From Eubacterium sp. (GTDB lineage Bacteria; Bacillota; Clostridia; Lachnospirales; Lachnospiraceae): a stretch of DNA of 64,000 nt. Location: NCBI GenBank assembly GCA_021769425.1, contig JAETSX010000051.1, forward strand, positions 38,584-102,583, given 5' to 3'. A model generated the notes under the pieces. That model had not been told where the DNA came from, did no database searches, and saw only the letters and a list, made by a program, of their open reading frames with translations. Positions 55,938-63,883 of the stretch are shown here, one piece after another. Position 1 is the first letter of the stretch; each line of letters starts with the position of its first letter. Both the position numbers and the translations under genes were made by a program.

Positions 55938-56092
55938 AAAAGTATAATTTATACTCACGAGCATACTTATTTGCCAAATCATTTGCTTTTTTCCTCAAAG
56001 CTGTGAAAGATCTGTCGGCAAATGATTTTGCTCACGGGTATAACAAAAGCGGCCAGAAGCATAAACACAGGAAGCAGGAGGCGGCGTCATGA
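55934..56092 (+). CDS. 52-codon ORF created largely by a family 2 repeat insertion
   Basis: The ATG overlaps the stop of the broken exporter gene (ATGA). The ORF reads MKKYN, then LYSRAYLFAKSFAFFLKAVK, which is the repeat read in its open frame, and ends QKHKHRKQEAAS with its stop overlapping the next ATG. Good ribosome site (GAAGCAGGAAGAGGC). Function doubtful; it may only carry ribosomes along the transcript. Confidence 0.35.
   Translation: MKKYNLYSRAYLFAKSFAFFLKAVKDLSANDFAHGYNKSGQKHKHRKQEAAS
55949..56043 (-). repeat. TA-ended hairpin repeat (family 2), copy 2
   Basis: The ends TTATACTCACGAGC and GCTCACGGGTATAA match copy 1 in reverse. Comparison with the neighbouring tandem copy (AATTTAACAAAA at 56100) shows insertion between TTTA and ACAAAA with an apparent TA duplication, as for IS630/mariner-type elements such as RUP. 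Confidence 0.75.
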
Positions 56093-56154
56093 AAAAGTAT
56101 AATTTAACAAAAACAGCCCAAAGCATAAGCACAGGAAGCAGGAGGCAGTCATGA
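56089..56154 (+). CDS. 21-codon leader ORF before the second exporter gene
   Basis: ATG AAA AAG TAT AAT TTA ... ends in a TGA overlapping the exporter ATG at 56151. The ~62-bp segment is a tandem copy of the segment that the repeat interrupted upstream; each carries GAAGCAGGAGGC and a start codon. Translational coupling is the likely use. Confidence 0.3.
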   Translation: MKKYNLTKTAQSISTGSRRQS

Positions 56155-57908
56155 AAGAAAATAGAAAGAGAAGAAAGCAGACAGAAACCCTGAAAAAAGT
56201 GTTGAAATATATTGAAAAATATAAGATTTTTCTGATTTTGTCATTATTTTTCGCAGTGGCCACTGTAATATCCACGCTTTATATTCCTGTGGTGACCGGA
56301 CAGGTCATTGACCATATTCTGGCGCCGGGGCAGGTGGAATTCCCGGTAATATTCCGGTTGTTGGGAAAAATCGGGGTGATTACGGGGTTAACGGCATTGG
56401 CGCAGTGGCTGATGAATGTGTGCAATAATAAGATCACCTATGAAGTGATTCAGGATATCCGAAGGGAGGCGTTTGCCAAGATAGAAGAGCTTCCTTTGAA
56501 ATTTATTGACGGCCATTCCCATGGGGAACTGGTGAGCAGGGTCATTGCAGATGTGGATCAATTTGCGGATGGTCTTTTGATGGGATTTTCCCAGTTATTT
56601 ACCGGTGTGGTAACGATTCTGGGCACATTGCTGTTTATGCTGGCAATCAATGTGAAAATTACTCTGGTGGTGGCGCTGATTACGCCGGTTTCTCTGTTTG
56701 TGGCCAGCTTTATTGCCAGGCGGACATTTTCCATGTTTATGCTGCAGTCTACCACCAGGGGGGAACAGACTGCATTAATTAATGAAATGATAGAAAATCA
56801 GAAGGTGGTGCAGGCGTTTTCCAAGGAGGAGGATGTGCTGGAAACCTTTGATGAAATCAACGGCAGGTTGGAAAAGGCATCTCTGCAGGCAACCTTTTTT
56901 TCATCCCTGACGAACCCCTGTACCCGGTTTGTCAACAGTCTGGTGTACACTGGAGTGGGAGTGGTGGGAGCGTTTTCTGCCATGGGAGGACTGCTGACTG
57001 TAGGGCAGCTTTCTTGTTTTCTCAGTTATGCCAACCAGTATACCAAGCCGTTTAATGAGATTTCCGGAGTGGTGACGGAATTGCAGAATGCGTTGGCATG
57101 TGCGGAACGGATTTTCCGTCTGATTGAAGAGAAGCCCCAGGTTCCGGAGCCGGAGGATGTGAAAACTCTTTTGGATGTCAGGGGAAATGTAAATCTGGAA
57201 CATGTGTATTTTTCTTATGAACCGGAGCAGAAACTGATCGAGGATTTTAACCTGAAAGTGAAGCCGGGGCAGAGGGTTGCCATTGTAGGGCCTACCGGAT
57301 GCGGAAAGACGACGGTTATTAATCTTCTGATGCGGTTTTATGATGTGGATTCGGGCAGCATTCAGGTGGAGGGGATGGACATTCGGGATGTGACCAGAAG
57401 GAGTCTGCGGGAAAGCTATGGAATGGTGCTGCAGGAAACCTGGCTGAAGGCAGGAACTATCCGGGAAAACCTGGTAATGGGAAAACCGGACGCCACAGAG
57501 GAAGAAATGATAGCGGCTGCCAGAGCCGCCCATGCCCACAGCTTTATCAAACGTCTGCCTCAAGGGTATGATACGGTTATCGGCGAAGAGGGAGGCAGTT
57601 TGTCCGCCGGACAAAAACAGCTTCTGTGCATTGCCCGGGTGATGCTCTGTCTGCCGCCTATGCTGATTTTGGATGAAGCCACATCTTCCATTGATACCAG
57701 AACGGAAATGAAGATACAGAATGCATTTGCTAAGATGATGGAGGGGCGCACCAGTTTTATTGTGGCTCATCGATTGTCCACTATCCAGGAGGCGGATATC
57801 ATCCTTGTGATGAAAGACGGGCACATTTTAGAGCAGGGCAGCCATGAAGAACTGCTGGGGCAGAAAGGATTCTACTCTGAACTTTATAATAGTCAATTTG
57901 CAGTTTAG
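56151..57908 (+). CDS. ABC exporter half-transporter (second of heterodimer), 585 aa
   Basis: Complete membrane plus ATPase exporter of the multidrug or lipid type. Residues ~25-310 hold six helices (IFLILSLFFAVATVISTLYI is the first). The ATPase domain follows with the A-loop VYFSYEPEQ, Walker A VGPTGCGKTTVINLL, signature GGSLSAGQKQLLCIARVML (non-consensus LSAGQ), Walker B LILDEATSSID and H-loop IVAHRLSTIQ. The catalytic glutamate is present, so this is the active site half paired with the degenerate half encoded upstream. Since the partner is broken, it must act as a homodimer or be idle. GCAGGAGGC precedes 56151. Confidence 0.93.
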   Translation: MKENRKRRKQTETLKKVLKYIEKYKIFLILSLFFAVATVISTLYIPVVTGQVIDHILAPGQVEFPVIFRLLGKIGVITGLTALAQWLMNVCNNKITYEVIQDIRREAFAKIEELPLKFIDGHSHGELVSRVIADVDQFADGLLMGFSQLFTGVVTILGTLLFMLAINVKITLVVALITPVSLFVASFIARRTFSMFMLQSTTRGEQTALINEMIENQKVVQAFSKEEDVLETFDEINGRLEKASLQATFFSSLTNPCTRFVNSLVYTGVGVVGAFSAMGGLLTVGQLSCFLSYANQYTKPFNEISGVVTELQNALACAERIFRLIEEKPQVPEPEDVKTLLDVRGNVNLEHVYFSYEPEQKLIEDFNLKVKPGQRVAIVGPTGCGKTTVINLLMRFYDVDSGSIQVEGMDIRDVTRRSLRESYGMVLQETWLKAGTIRENLVMGKPDATEEEMIAAARAAHAHSFIKRLPQGYDTVIGEEGGSLSAGQKQLLCIARVMLCLPPMLILDEATSSIDTRTEMKIQNAFAKMMEGRTSFIVAHRLSTIQEADIILVMKDGHILEQGSHEELLGQKGFYSELYNSQFAV

Positions 57909-57927
57909 AGTATTTTTCAAACATGCG

Positions 57928-59106
57928 TTAGACCCCCTTTTTTATCACATCTTTTCCGAAGCGCTCCTGGATAGCTCTCATGGCCTTTTCCGCCTGCAGC
58001 TCTTTTTGGGTTTTGGGCAGGTCAAATAACGTCATCTGCACCGGTTCCGGTTCATCCGTCAGTTTGGAGGTCCGCACTCCAAGAAGGCGGATGGGCTCTC
58101 CATTCCACAGCTCGTCAAACAGCAGGCTGGCATGGTGGTACAGAACCCCTTCCTCGTCTGTGGCGGCAGGAAGCTGCATCTGGTGGGAGACCCGTACAAA
58201 AGAGGCATAGCGGATCTCTGTGCTGACCATGCCGGCAAGCTGATGGTAGCGTTTCAGCCGGGAGGAAACCTGGCGGCAGAGGGCATGTATCGTCTCTTTC
58301 GCCTCCGGTGCAGTTTCAGCGTCTCTTGAGAGGGTGGTGGAATTCCCCACACACTTCAGTTCGCTTTCTTCTGTATGAACAGGAGAATGATCTATGCCGT
58401 TGGCAAATTCCCAGATTAATCGTCCATGGCTTTTCATATGGCTTTCCAGGATTTTCACATTTGTTCGGGCCAGATCGCCGATGGTTCGGATTTCCATTTT
58501 CTCTAATGTGGAGGCAGAGGATTTTCCCACCATAAATAAATCCCGAACCGGAAGAGGCCACATTTTTTCACGGATTTCCTCCGGAAATAAGGTATGGACA
58601 CGGTCAGGCTTCTGGAAATCAGAGGCCATTTTTGCAAGAAGTTTATTGGAAGAAACGCCAATATTAACGGTGAAGCCGAAAGTGTCCTTTACTTTGTCTT
58701 TGATAACGGAGGCGGCAGCAACCGGGTTGCCGTAGGGTTTTTCGTATCCGGTAAAGTCCATGTAACATTCATCAATGCTGACCTGCTCAATTCTGGGGCA
58801 GAAGGTAACCAGAAGTTCCATCAGCCGTTTGCTGTAGGAACTGTACAGTTTGTGATCCGGAGGGACCAGCAGAAGGTTCGGGCATTTCTGTAAGGCATGT
58901 GCTACCGGTTCCCCGGTGGTGATGTGGTATGCTTTGGCGGGGATAGACTTTGCCAGGACGACGCCGTGGCGGCTGGCCATGTCTCCGCCGATGATAGACG
59001 GGATTTCCCGCAGGTCCAGAGTCTCGCCGTTTTTTAGTTTCTCTACGGCAGTCCAGGAGAGGTAGGCGGAGTTAACGTCGATGTGGAAAATTAATGTTTG
59101 GTCCAT
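57928..59106 (-). CDS. dinB: DNA polymerase IV (DinB/UmuC family), 392 aa
   Basis: Y-family translesion polymerase. Motifs are IFHIDVNSAYLSWTAVE (first catalytic Asp), CPRIEQVSIDECYMDFTGYE (DE catalytic pair), GVSSNKLLAKMASDFQKPD, and the helix-hairpin-helix region LFMVGKSSASTLEKMEIRTI. The little-finger domain ends with QMTLFDLPKTQKELQ, in which QMTLFD resembles a beta-clamp-binding motif. GAGGTGATCC precedes the ATG at 59106; the frame remains open to 59307 only through the tandem repeats upstream. Confidence 0.94.
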   Translation of the reverse strand: MDQTLIFHIDVNSAYLSWTAVEKLKNGETLDLREIPSIIGGDMASRHGVVLAKSIPAKAYHITTGEPVAHALQKCPNLLLVPPDHKLYSSYSKRLMELLVTFCPRIEQVSIDECYMDFTGYEKPYGNPVAAASVIKDKVKDTFGFTVNIGVSSNKLLAKMASDFQKPDRVHTLFPEEIREKMWPLPVRDLFMVGKSSASTLEKMEIRTIGDLARTNVKILESHMKSHGRLIWEFANGIDHSPVHTEESELKCVGNSTTLSRDAETAPEAKETIHALCRQVSSRLKRYHQLAGMVSTEIRYASFVRVSHQMQLPAATDEEGVLYHHASLLFDELWNGEPIRLLGVRTSKLTDEPEPVQMTLFDLPKTQKELQAEKAMRAIQERFGKDVIKKGV

Positions 59107-59137
59107 TGGATCACCTCGGTATTGTATTGTGATAATA

Positions 59138-59325
59138 ACCATCAGGGCTCCTGCCGTCAAAAGGGAGTGTAGGCAGGCAGGGGATGATTGGAGCGGGAGT
59201 TCGCGGGAGACCATCAGGGCTCCTGCCGTCAAAAGGGAGTGTAGGAAGGTAGGCAGGGGGTGATTGGAGCGGGGTCCGCGGGAGACCATCAGGGCTCCTC
59301 CCGTCAAGAAAGGTAAAGGGAGTCG
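59138..59325. repeat. 72-75-bp tandem repeat upstream of dinB
   Basis: ACCATCAGGGCTCCTGCCGT begins copies at 59138 and 59210, and a partial third copy (CTCCTCCCGT) begins at 59285. Copies include GGAGTGTAGG and GATTGGAGCGGG blocks. The array occupies the dinB promoter/leader region. Confidence 0.85.
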
Positions 59326-59419
59326 GGAGATGGTTGAGCCGGGTCCCTCCTCATGGTAAATTATATCACACGTTTGTTCGGTTTGGAAGCAGTGTTTTGT
59401 GGAAGTTTAAATAAAGTAA

Positions 59420-59448
59420 TTGTAAATTCAAAGAAAATAACATATAAT
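59420..59448 (+). promoter_or_regulatory. Promoter of the unknown/59-aa/PIN operon
   Basis: TTGTAA (59420-59425), a 17-bp spacer, TATAAT (59443-59448). Confidence 0.65.
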
Positions 59449-59487
59449 AAAAGAAAATTATAAGGTGAAAGATTGGAAGGGGATAAG

Positions 59488-60099
59488 ATGAAGGAAAATA
59501 TAAAGTGGTGTGATTTGAGAATTACGATACCGTTTGTGATGGGGCAGTTATCTGAGAAGAAAGTATCAGCAATCCTTAAGAATTTAAGGGAAAGTCAGTT
59601 TGAAAATGCAAAGCCTGTTATGGCGGAATTTAATGTGGCGGCTATATCATTAGTTGATGGGAAGAAAAATCTTTTGATTGAACCGCAGCAAATTACTTTT
59701 GTTTCGCATTTGGAAGAGGGGTTTGACGTAGAAGCGGTTCAGTGTCAATTTTCCTCAGTTTTGAATGCATTATTCATTGACGATGAAAATCAATATTTGT
59801 TCAATATTGAAGGAGTATCCGAGACGGAAAACTCTCATGCGGGAAGTAAGCAGCTGTTTGAGGAAAAATATATGCAATTAGATGATGAGGTTTGCGGCGT
59901 GGGATATCGATTTCTTTTGAATGACGGAAGACTGTTCGGTGAATTTAAGATAGAACCATTAGTAACAGATAAGAGCAGATATTATTATCAATGGGTGCTG
60001 AACAAGTCTGAAAAAGGGACAATTAAAGATATGCTGCATGATGTGCAGAGCAAGATGAATAAAGAGTGGGCAGGTTGTTTTAGCGTGGTAAGGAGATAA
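59488..60099 (+). CDS. Unrecognised protein, first gene of the PIN operon, 203 aa
   Basis: No family assigned with confidence. The protein is soluble, with alternating strands and helices: WCDLRITIPFVMGQLSEKKV at the start, NLLIEPQQITFVSHLEEGFD in the middle, and GVGYRFLLNDGRLFGEFKIE near residue 145. The last two blocks faintly recall TIGR04255-type proteins, a weak impression only. No signal peptide or membrane helix. Ribosome site GGAAGGGGATAAG before 59488. A 59-codon gene follows after 3 bp, then a PIN-domain gene, so it may be part of a three-component toxin-antitoxin-like unit. Confidence 0.65.
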   Translation: MKENIKWCDLRITIPFVMGQLSEKKVSAILKNLRESQFENAKPVMAEFNVAAISLVDGKKNLLIEPQQITFVSHLEEGFDVEAVQCQFSSVLNALFIDDENQYLFNIEGVSETENSHAGSKQLFEEKYMQLDDEVCGVGYRFLLNDGRLFGEFKIEPLVTDKSRYYYQWVLNKSEKGTIKDMLHDVQSKMNKEWAGCFSVVRR

Positions 60100-60102
60100 G
60101 AT

Positions 60103-60282
60103 ATGAAGAGGCTTACTTTGCCAAAGGAGGAAACGGGATATGTTCCTATGGGAATTTATGGTTATCCGCAGGCAGAACGGAAGGAAGCATTTTTGAAAAT
60201 GTTTTCTTCTATTGAGGAGGAGCCAGTAATAAATGAGAAAAGGATGGAAAATCTTAAAGAACTCAGGGGGGAATACCGTTGA
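60103..60282 (+). CDS. 59-aa protein, candidate antitoxin of the PIN protein
   Basis: Small hydrophilic protein (MKRLTLPKEETGYVPMGIYG ... ENLKELRGEYR). It begins with a short strand-like basic segment and ends in a charged helix, the order expected of small antitoxins that bind DNA first and toxin last, though no known antitoxin family was recognised. AAGGAGATA precedes the ATG. Its stop (TGA 60280-60282) overlaps the TTG start of the PIN gene, so the two products are made in step. Confidence 0.65.
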   Translation: MKRLTLPKEETGYVPMGIYGYPQAERKEAFLKMFSSIEEEPVINEKRMENLKELRGEYR

Positions 60283-60941
60283 ATCAGGCATCAATATTTA
60301 CATTGGAAAAACGCGGGAATGCTTATAAGGATTTTGACAGCTTTCCATCAGATTTGTATGTAGATACAAGTGCATGGATTGCAGCTTATAATGGAAATCT
60401 TTCTTATAATCCGATCAAAGAGTTTATGGGGGATTGCCTGAATAATAATACAACATTGTATCATTCGGAAATGATTTTATCTGAAATAGTTCATGTAAAT
60501 GAAAAAACCTTTTATGACCAATATGCGAAAGAGAATGAATATCTGTCGAAAGCCAGAGAGCATGGAAAAATAAATCAGAAAAAACTGAGGAAATTAATTA
60601 ATCATGCGCATCCGGAGATTCTTACGGATATCAGGACTTCACAAAACAAATTGTTACATATTATTCGGACAAGCAGTGATTTTCTTGAATATGAAGCTGA
60701 TACAGAAGCATTTGAAGAAATGCTGAAAATACGGAATGCATCTGGAAATGTTCTTGGTGTAAATGATGCGAAGCATGTCTATATTGCAAGACAGTATGGA
60801 ATTAATTCATTTCTGACGGCAGATGGAGATTTTATCGCTTTGGATAATGACAACATTTATGCCCCACAGAGTGAAAAATACATCAGAGAAAAAATTGGAA
60901 GAAATAATGTTTATTTAGAATTTGACCCGGAGCAATATTAG
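60279..60941 (+). CDS. PIN-domain ribonuclease-like protein, 220 aa, TTG start
   Basis: PIN nucleases cut RNA with a cluster of acidic residues. Here Asp29 lies in LYVDTSAWIAAYNG, Glu69 in LYHSEMILSEIVHV, and further Asp residues in LGVNDAKHVYIARQYGIN and FLTADGDFIALD, an apparently complete set. At 220 residues it is longer than the ~130-residue VapC toxins, with an extra helical section around 85-135 (KAREHGKINQKKLRKLINHA). AGGGGGGA lies 7 nt before the TTG at 60279, which overlaps the stop of the 59-aa gene. Toxin activity is inferred from context and the PIN fold. Confidence 0.8.
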   Translation: MNQASIFTLEKRGNAYKDFDSFPSDLYVDTSAWIAAYNGNLSYNPIKEFMGDCLNNNTTLYHSEMILSEIVHVNEKTFYDQYAKENEYLSKAREHGKINQKKLRKLINHAHPEILTDIRTSQNKLLHIIRTSSDFLEYEADTEAFEEMLKIRNASGNVLGVNDAKHVYIARQYGINSFLTADGDFIALDNDNIYAPQSEKYIREKIGRNNVYLEFDPEQY

Positions 60942-61043
60942 ACCGTGTTTGGAAAATCATTTCTGCTGTCTGCATGAAGGAACCTGCCGGGCTTTGCATC
61001 TCTGGGATTGAATTTCCTGTCGAAATTTATCTCATATTTCCCT

Positions 61044-61072
61044 TTGACAATATTTTAACACGGTGGTATACT
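61044..61072 (+). promoter_or_regulatory. Promoter of veg
   Basis: TTGACA (61044-61049), a 17-bp spacer and TATACT (61067-61072): near-perfect sigma-A promoter, with a leader of about 115 nt before veg. Confidence 0.8.
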
Positions 61073-61195
61073 AAACAAGTGTTACCAGAACAGGAAACAT
61101 CAGTTTCTTTATGGAACTTCCCGGGAACAAAATTTGGTCAGGTTGAGCTTGGCTGAGCCTGTTCCGGAGAAAGAAATAGAATAGAGGTGGAAAGA

Positions 61196-61444
61196 ATGGC
61201 AGTACAGCAGGCAGATATTAACAAAGTACGTGCATCTGTATCAGGACAGTTAGGCAATAAGGTCATGATTCAGTTGGACAGGGGCCGCAACAGGGTTGAC
61301 ATTCAGGAAGGAGTTATCAAAGGGGCCTACCCGTCGGTTTTTACCATATTGGTTGATGATGACAATGAGAAAAATCCACCGCAGCTACTTTCTTTCAGTT
61401 ATGCCGATGTGTTGACAAGGGATATCAGAATGAAATTATGCTAA
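61196..61444 (+). CDS. veg: Veg-family protein, 82 aa
   Basis: Small, highly expressed conserved Firmicute protein tied in Bacillus to biofilm gene control. Family signs: VSGQLGNKVMIQLDRGRNRV and GVIKGAYPSVFTILVDDD, and the YADVLT end. The ATG at 61196 has AGAGGTGGAAAG upstream; a GTG at 61187 overlaps that site. The strong promoter upstream agrees with the high expression known for veg. A SipL-like gene follows, a common clostridial order. Confidence 0.92.
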   Translation: MAVQQADINKVRASVSGQLGNKVMIQLDRGRNRVDIQEGVIKGAYPSVFTILVDDDNEKNPPQLLSFSYADVLTRDIRMKLC

Positions 61445-61550
61445 TGAAAGTAAGGAATTGTAAATAAATAACTTTACCGTTCCTACAATGAATAAAATGC
61501 TTCAATCCGGAATAAAATGTACAAATATTCAGGATTGGAGCGTTTTTATT

Positions 61551-63110
61551 TTGGAATTATCGAAAAAATATATACATATGAACCGGGAAAAAGGAAAAGC
61601 TGTGACGCAGATTACACTGGATGATGATTTTAACGTGCCGGACACCAAACCGGATCTGATACGGATTATTCTGGATAAAGGGGAAATCAAGCTGGATGAA
61701 ACCACCATTACTCAGGATCACGTATGGCTGAAAGGCGTCCTGAAATTTTCCCTGCTGTACCGAAGCGACCAGGAGGAAAGCAAGATTAACAGCATGAGCG
61801 GGGAAATTCCTTTTCAGGAAAGCCTTGCCATCGACGGGGCAAACGAGTACGATACCGCTAAGATGAGCTGGGAAATGGAGGATTTATCCATAGGAATTAT
61901 CAACTCCAGAAAGCTTAGCGTGAAAGCTCTGGTGGAGCTGAGAGCAGTCATAGATGAAATTTATGATGAAGATGTAATTACGGGGGCAGAGCGGGAGGGC
62001 GGCATACAGCTTTTGGAGGATAAACTGTCAGCTATGCAGCTTTTTTTGGCTAAAAAGGATACTTATCGGTTTAAAGAAGAGATTGTCCTGCCTTCCAATA
62101 AACCTAATATCCGTCAGGTCTTGTGGAAGAGCGTGCAGCTTCGGAGCGTAGAAATGCGTTTGCTTGACGGACAGATGAGCATCAAAGGAGAAGCGCTGGT
62201 GTTTGTGCTCTATGAAGGAGAGGAGGAAGAAGAGCATTTACAGTGGATGGAAACGGCCCTGCCCTTTACTGGCGTCATTGACTGCCAAGGATGCAGCGAA
62301 GATATGATTTGCGATATTTCCTATGATATTGCAGGGATAGAACTGGAAGCCAAGCCGGATTATGACGGAGAAGAGCGGATGCTTCACTTAGAATTAGTGT
62401 TGGATCTGGATTTGCAGGTATTTACCGAGGAAGAGGACCGGATTGTGGCGGATTTGTATGCCACCAATGAAAAACTGATGCCGGTGTACCGGGAGTCTGT
62501 TTTTGAAAAACTGCTGCTGCGCAATGCTTCCAAATGCAAGATAGTGGAAAAGATGAATCTGGATAAAAATCAGGAGCCGATTCTGCAGATCTGCGCCAGT
62601 GAGGGAAATGCGGTGGTAGAGCAGACAGAAATTGTAGAAGGCGGAATTCAGGTAGAGGGAACTCTTCAGATGAATATCTTATATGTGACAGCGGACGATC
62701 GGATGCCGGTAGCGTCCATGAAAGACATTCTGCCGTTCCATTATCTGATTGAAGTTCCGGGAATCAATGAGAGCTGCCGATACCATCTGCAGACCGGAAT
62801 CGATCAGCTCACCACAGTGATGGCAGACAGCAGCCAGGTGGAAGTGAAAGCAGTGTTAAGCCTGAACTGCATTGTATTTGAGCAGCAAAAAGTGCATAAG
62901 ATTACAGAGGTGGAACAAGAGCCCCTGAATCTGGAAGAACTGCAGGAAAGCCCGGGAATTATCGGCTATATCGTCAAGGAGGGGGATAAACTCTGGAATA
63001 TTGCCAAAGAAAATTATACGACGATTTCAGAAATTGTAACTACAAACCAGCTTCCGTCGGAACAGATCAAAGGAGGGGATAAAATACTGATTATCAAGAC
63101 GGTAGGTTAA
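61551..63110 (+). CDS. SipL-like spore coat morphogenesis protein (DUF3794 repeats + LysM), 519 aa
   Basis: In clostridia SipL binds SpoIVA and anchors the spore coat. The N-terminus ELSKKYIHMNREKGKAVTQI and VPDTKPDLIRIILDKGEIKL are the usual start of these proteins. Two or three DUF3794-like beta domains follow (VWLKGVLKFSLLYRS; IKGEALVFVLYEGEEEEEHL; VEGTLQMNILYVTADDRMPV). A C-terminal LysM domain ends the protein (GYIVKEGDKLWNIAKENYTT). The start is taken as TTG at 61551, with GGATTGGAGC upstream, because an ATG at 61488 has no ribosome site and adds residues outside the family. Transcription probably includes a sporulation promoter not identified here. Confidence 0.88.
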   Translation: MELSKKYIHMNREKGKAVTQITLDDDFNVPDTKPDLIRIILDKGEIKLDETTITQDHVWLKGVLKFSLLYRSDQEESKINSMSGEIPFQESLAIDGANEYDTAKMSWEMEDLSIGIINSRKLSVKALVELRAVIDEIYDEDVITGAEREGGIQLLEDKLSAMQLFLAKKDTYRFKEEIVLPSNKPNIRQVLWKSVQLRSVEMRLLDGQMSIKGEALVFVLYEGEEEEEHLQWMETALPFTGVIDCQGCSEDMICDISYDIAGIELEAKPDYDGEERMLHLELVLDLDLQVFTEEEDRIVADLYATNEKLMPVYRESVFEKLLLRNASKCKIVEKMNLDKNQEPILQICASEGNAVVEQTEIVEGGIQVEGTLQMNILYVTADDRMPVASMKDILPFHYLIEVPGINESCRYHLQTGIDQLTTVMADSSQVEVKAVLSLNCIVFEQQKVHKITEVEQEPLNLEELQESPGIIGYIVKEGDKLWNIAKENYTTISEIVTTNQLPSEQIKGGDKILIIKTVG

Positions 63111-63148
63111 ATAGATTTTTATATTTGGATTCGGACAAAACGGGCACA

Positions 63149-63176
63149 AGGACTTTGCACTTGCTGCAAAGTCCGT
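63149..63176 (+). repeat. 28-bp fragment of the 142-bp MITE
   Basis: The DNA is identical to the subterminal hairpin of copy C (GGACTTTGC / GCAAAGTCC). The remainder of the element is absent. It lies 38 bp after the SipL-like stop and may act as its terminator stem. Confidence 0.65.
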
Positions 63177-63194
63177 TCTGTGTAAGCCGCAAAG

Positions 63195-63288
63195 TTATAC
63201 CTGTGAGCGAAATCATTTGCCAGAAGATCGTGCATGGCTTTGAGGAAAAAAGCAAATGATTTGGCAGATAAGCATGCTCGTGAGTATA
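63195..63288 (+). repeat. TA-ended hairpin repeat (family 2), copy 3
   Basis: The ends TTATACCTGTGAGC and GCTCGTGAGTATA match copies 1 and 2. The internal stem GCGAAATCATTTGCC is more diverged than in copy 1. Confidence 0.75.
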
Positions 63289-63295
63289 TTTTTGT

Positions 63296-63778
63296 TCAGC
63301 ATATTATTTCGCGCAGAGCTTTCAAGGCATTTGCATGAAGCAGCTTTACGTAGCTGTATGAAATATCCATTATTTCCGCGATGCTTTTCAGTGTTTTCCC
63401 ACTGTAATAGTGCAGGATGATGATATCGCGTTCCCGCTGGGGGAGCTTTTCGAGAGCGTCCGCAAGGCTTTTGAGCGTTTCCTCATTAAGTATATTCTCA
63501 TCAATATTCCCGTCGAGGCAAAGTTCCTCTGGCAGCTCGCAAAGGAACTTCGTCGTCCGATAATAGTCGATAACGGTATTCTGCGTTATTCGGTATATCC
63601 ATGTTGACAGAGAGGCTTTTTTCTCATCGAAGCCGGAAAGCCCATGAAATACCTTGACGAACACGTCCGCAGCCAAATCCTCCGCATCGTGTTCGTTGGG
63701 TATTTTCCCGCATATATATCGCGTCACCTTATTCTTGAACCTGGCATAGACCTGCTCAAATTCGGTGTTTTCGTGCAA
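63296..63778 (-). CDS. ECF-type RNA polymerase sigma factor, 160 aa
   Basis: Sigma-2 region: FKNKVTRYICGKIPNEHDAE, then DLAADVFVKVFHGLSGFD and ASLSTWIYRITQNTVIDYYR (region 2 of ECF factors). Sigma-4 region: LADALEKLPQRERDIIILHY and SGKTLKSIAEIMDISYSYVK. The two-domain form and length fit ECF factors. No anti-sigma gene is next to it on this side. The start is a TTG at 63778 with GAGAG upstream, which is not strong. Family 2 repeat copy 3 lies 7 bp after its stop. Confidence 0.88.
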   Translation of the reverse strand: MHENTEFEQVYARFKNKVTRYICGKIPNEHDAEDLAADVFVKVFHGLSGFDEKKASLSTWIYRITQNTVIDYYRTTKFLCELPEELCLDGNIDENILNEETLKSLADALEKLPQRERDIIILHYYSGKTLKSIAEIMDISYSYVKLLHANALKALREIIC

Positions 63779-63883
63779 TTCAATCTCTCAGGGTATAATT
63801 CCCTGCAGCTCTGCTGCGTAACAAACTTTTTCAGATAGTAGAGGCTGTGATATACTAAAGGAAAAAGAAAGGGGAATTGTGGG

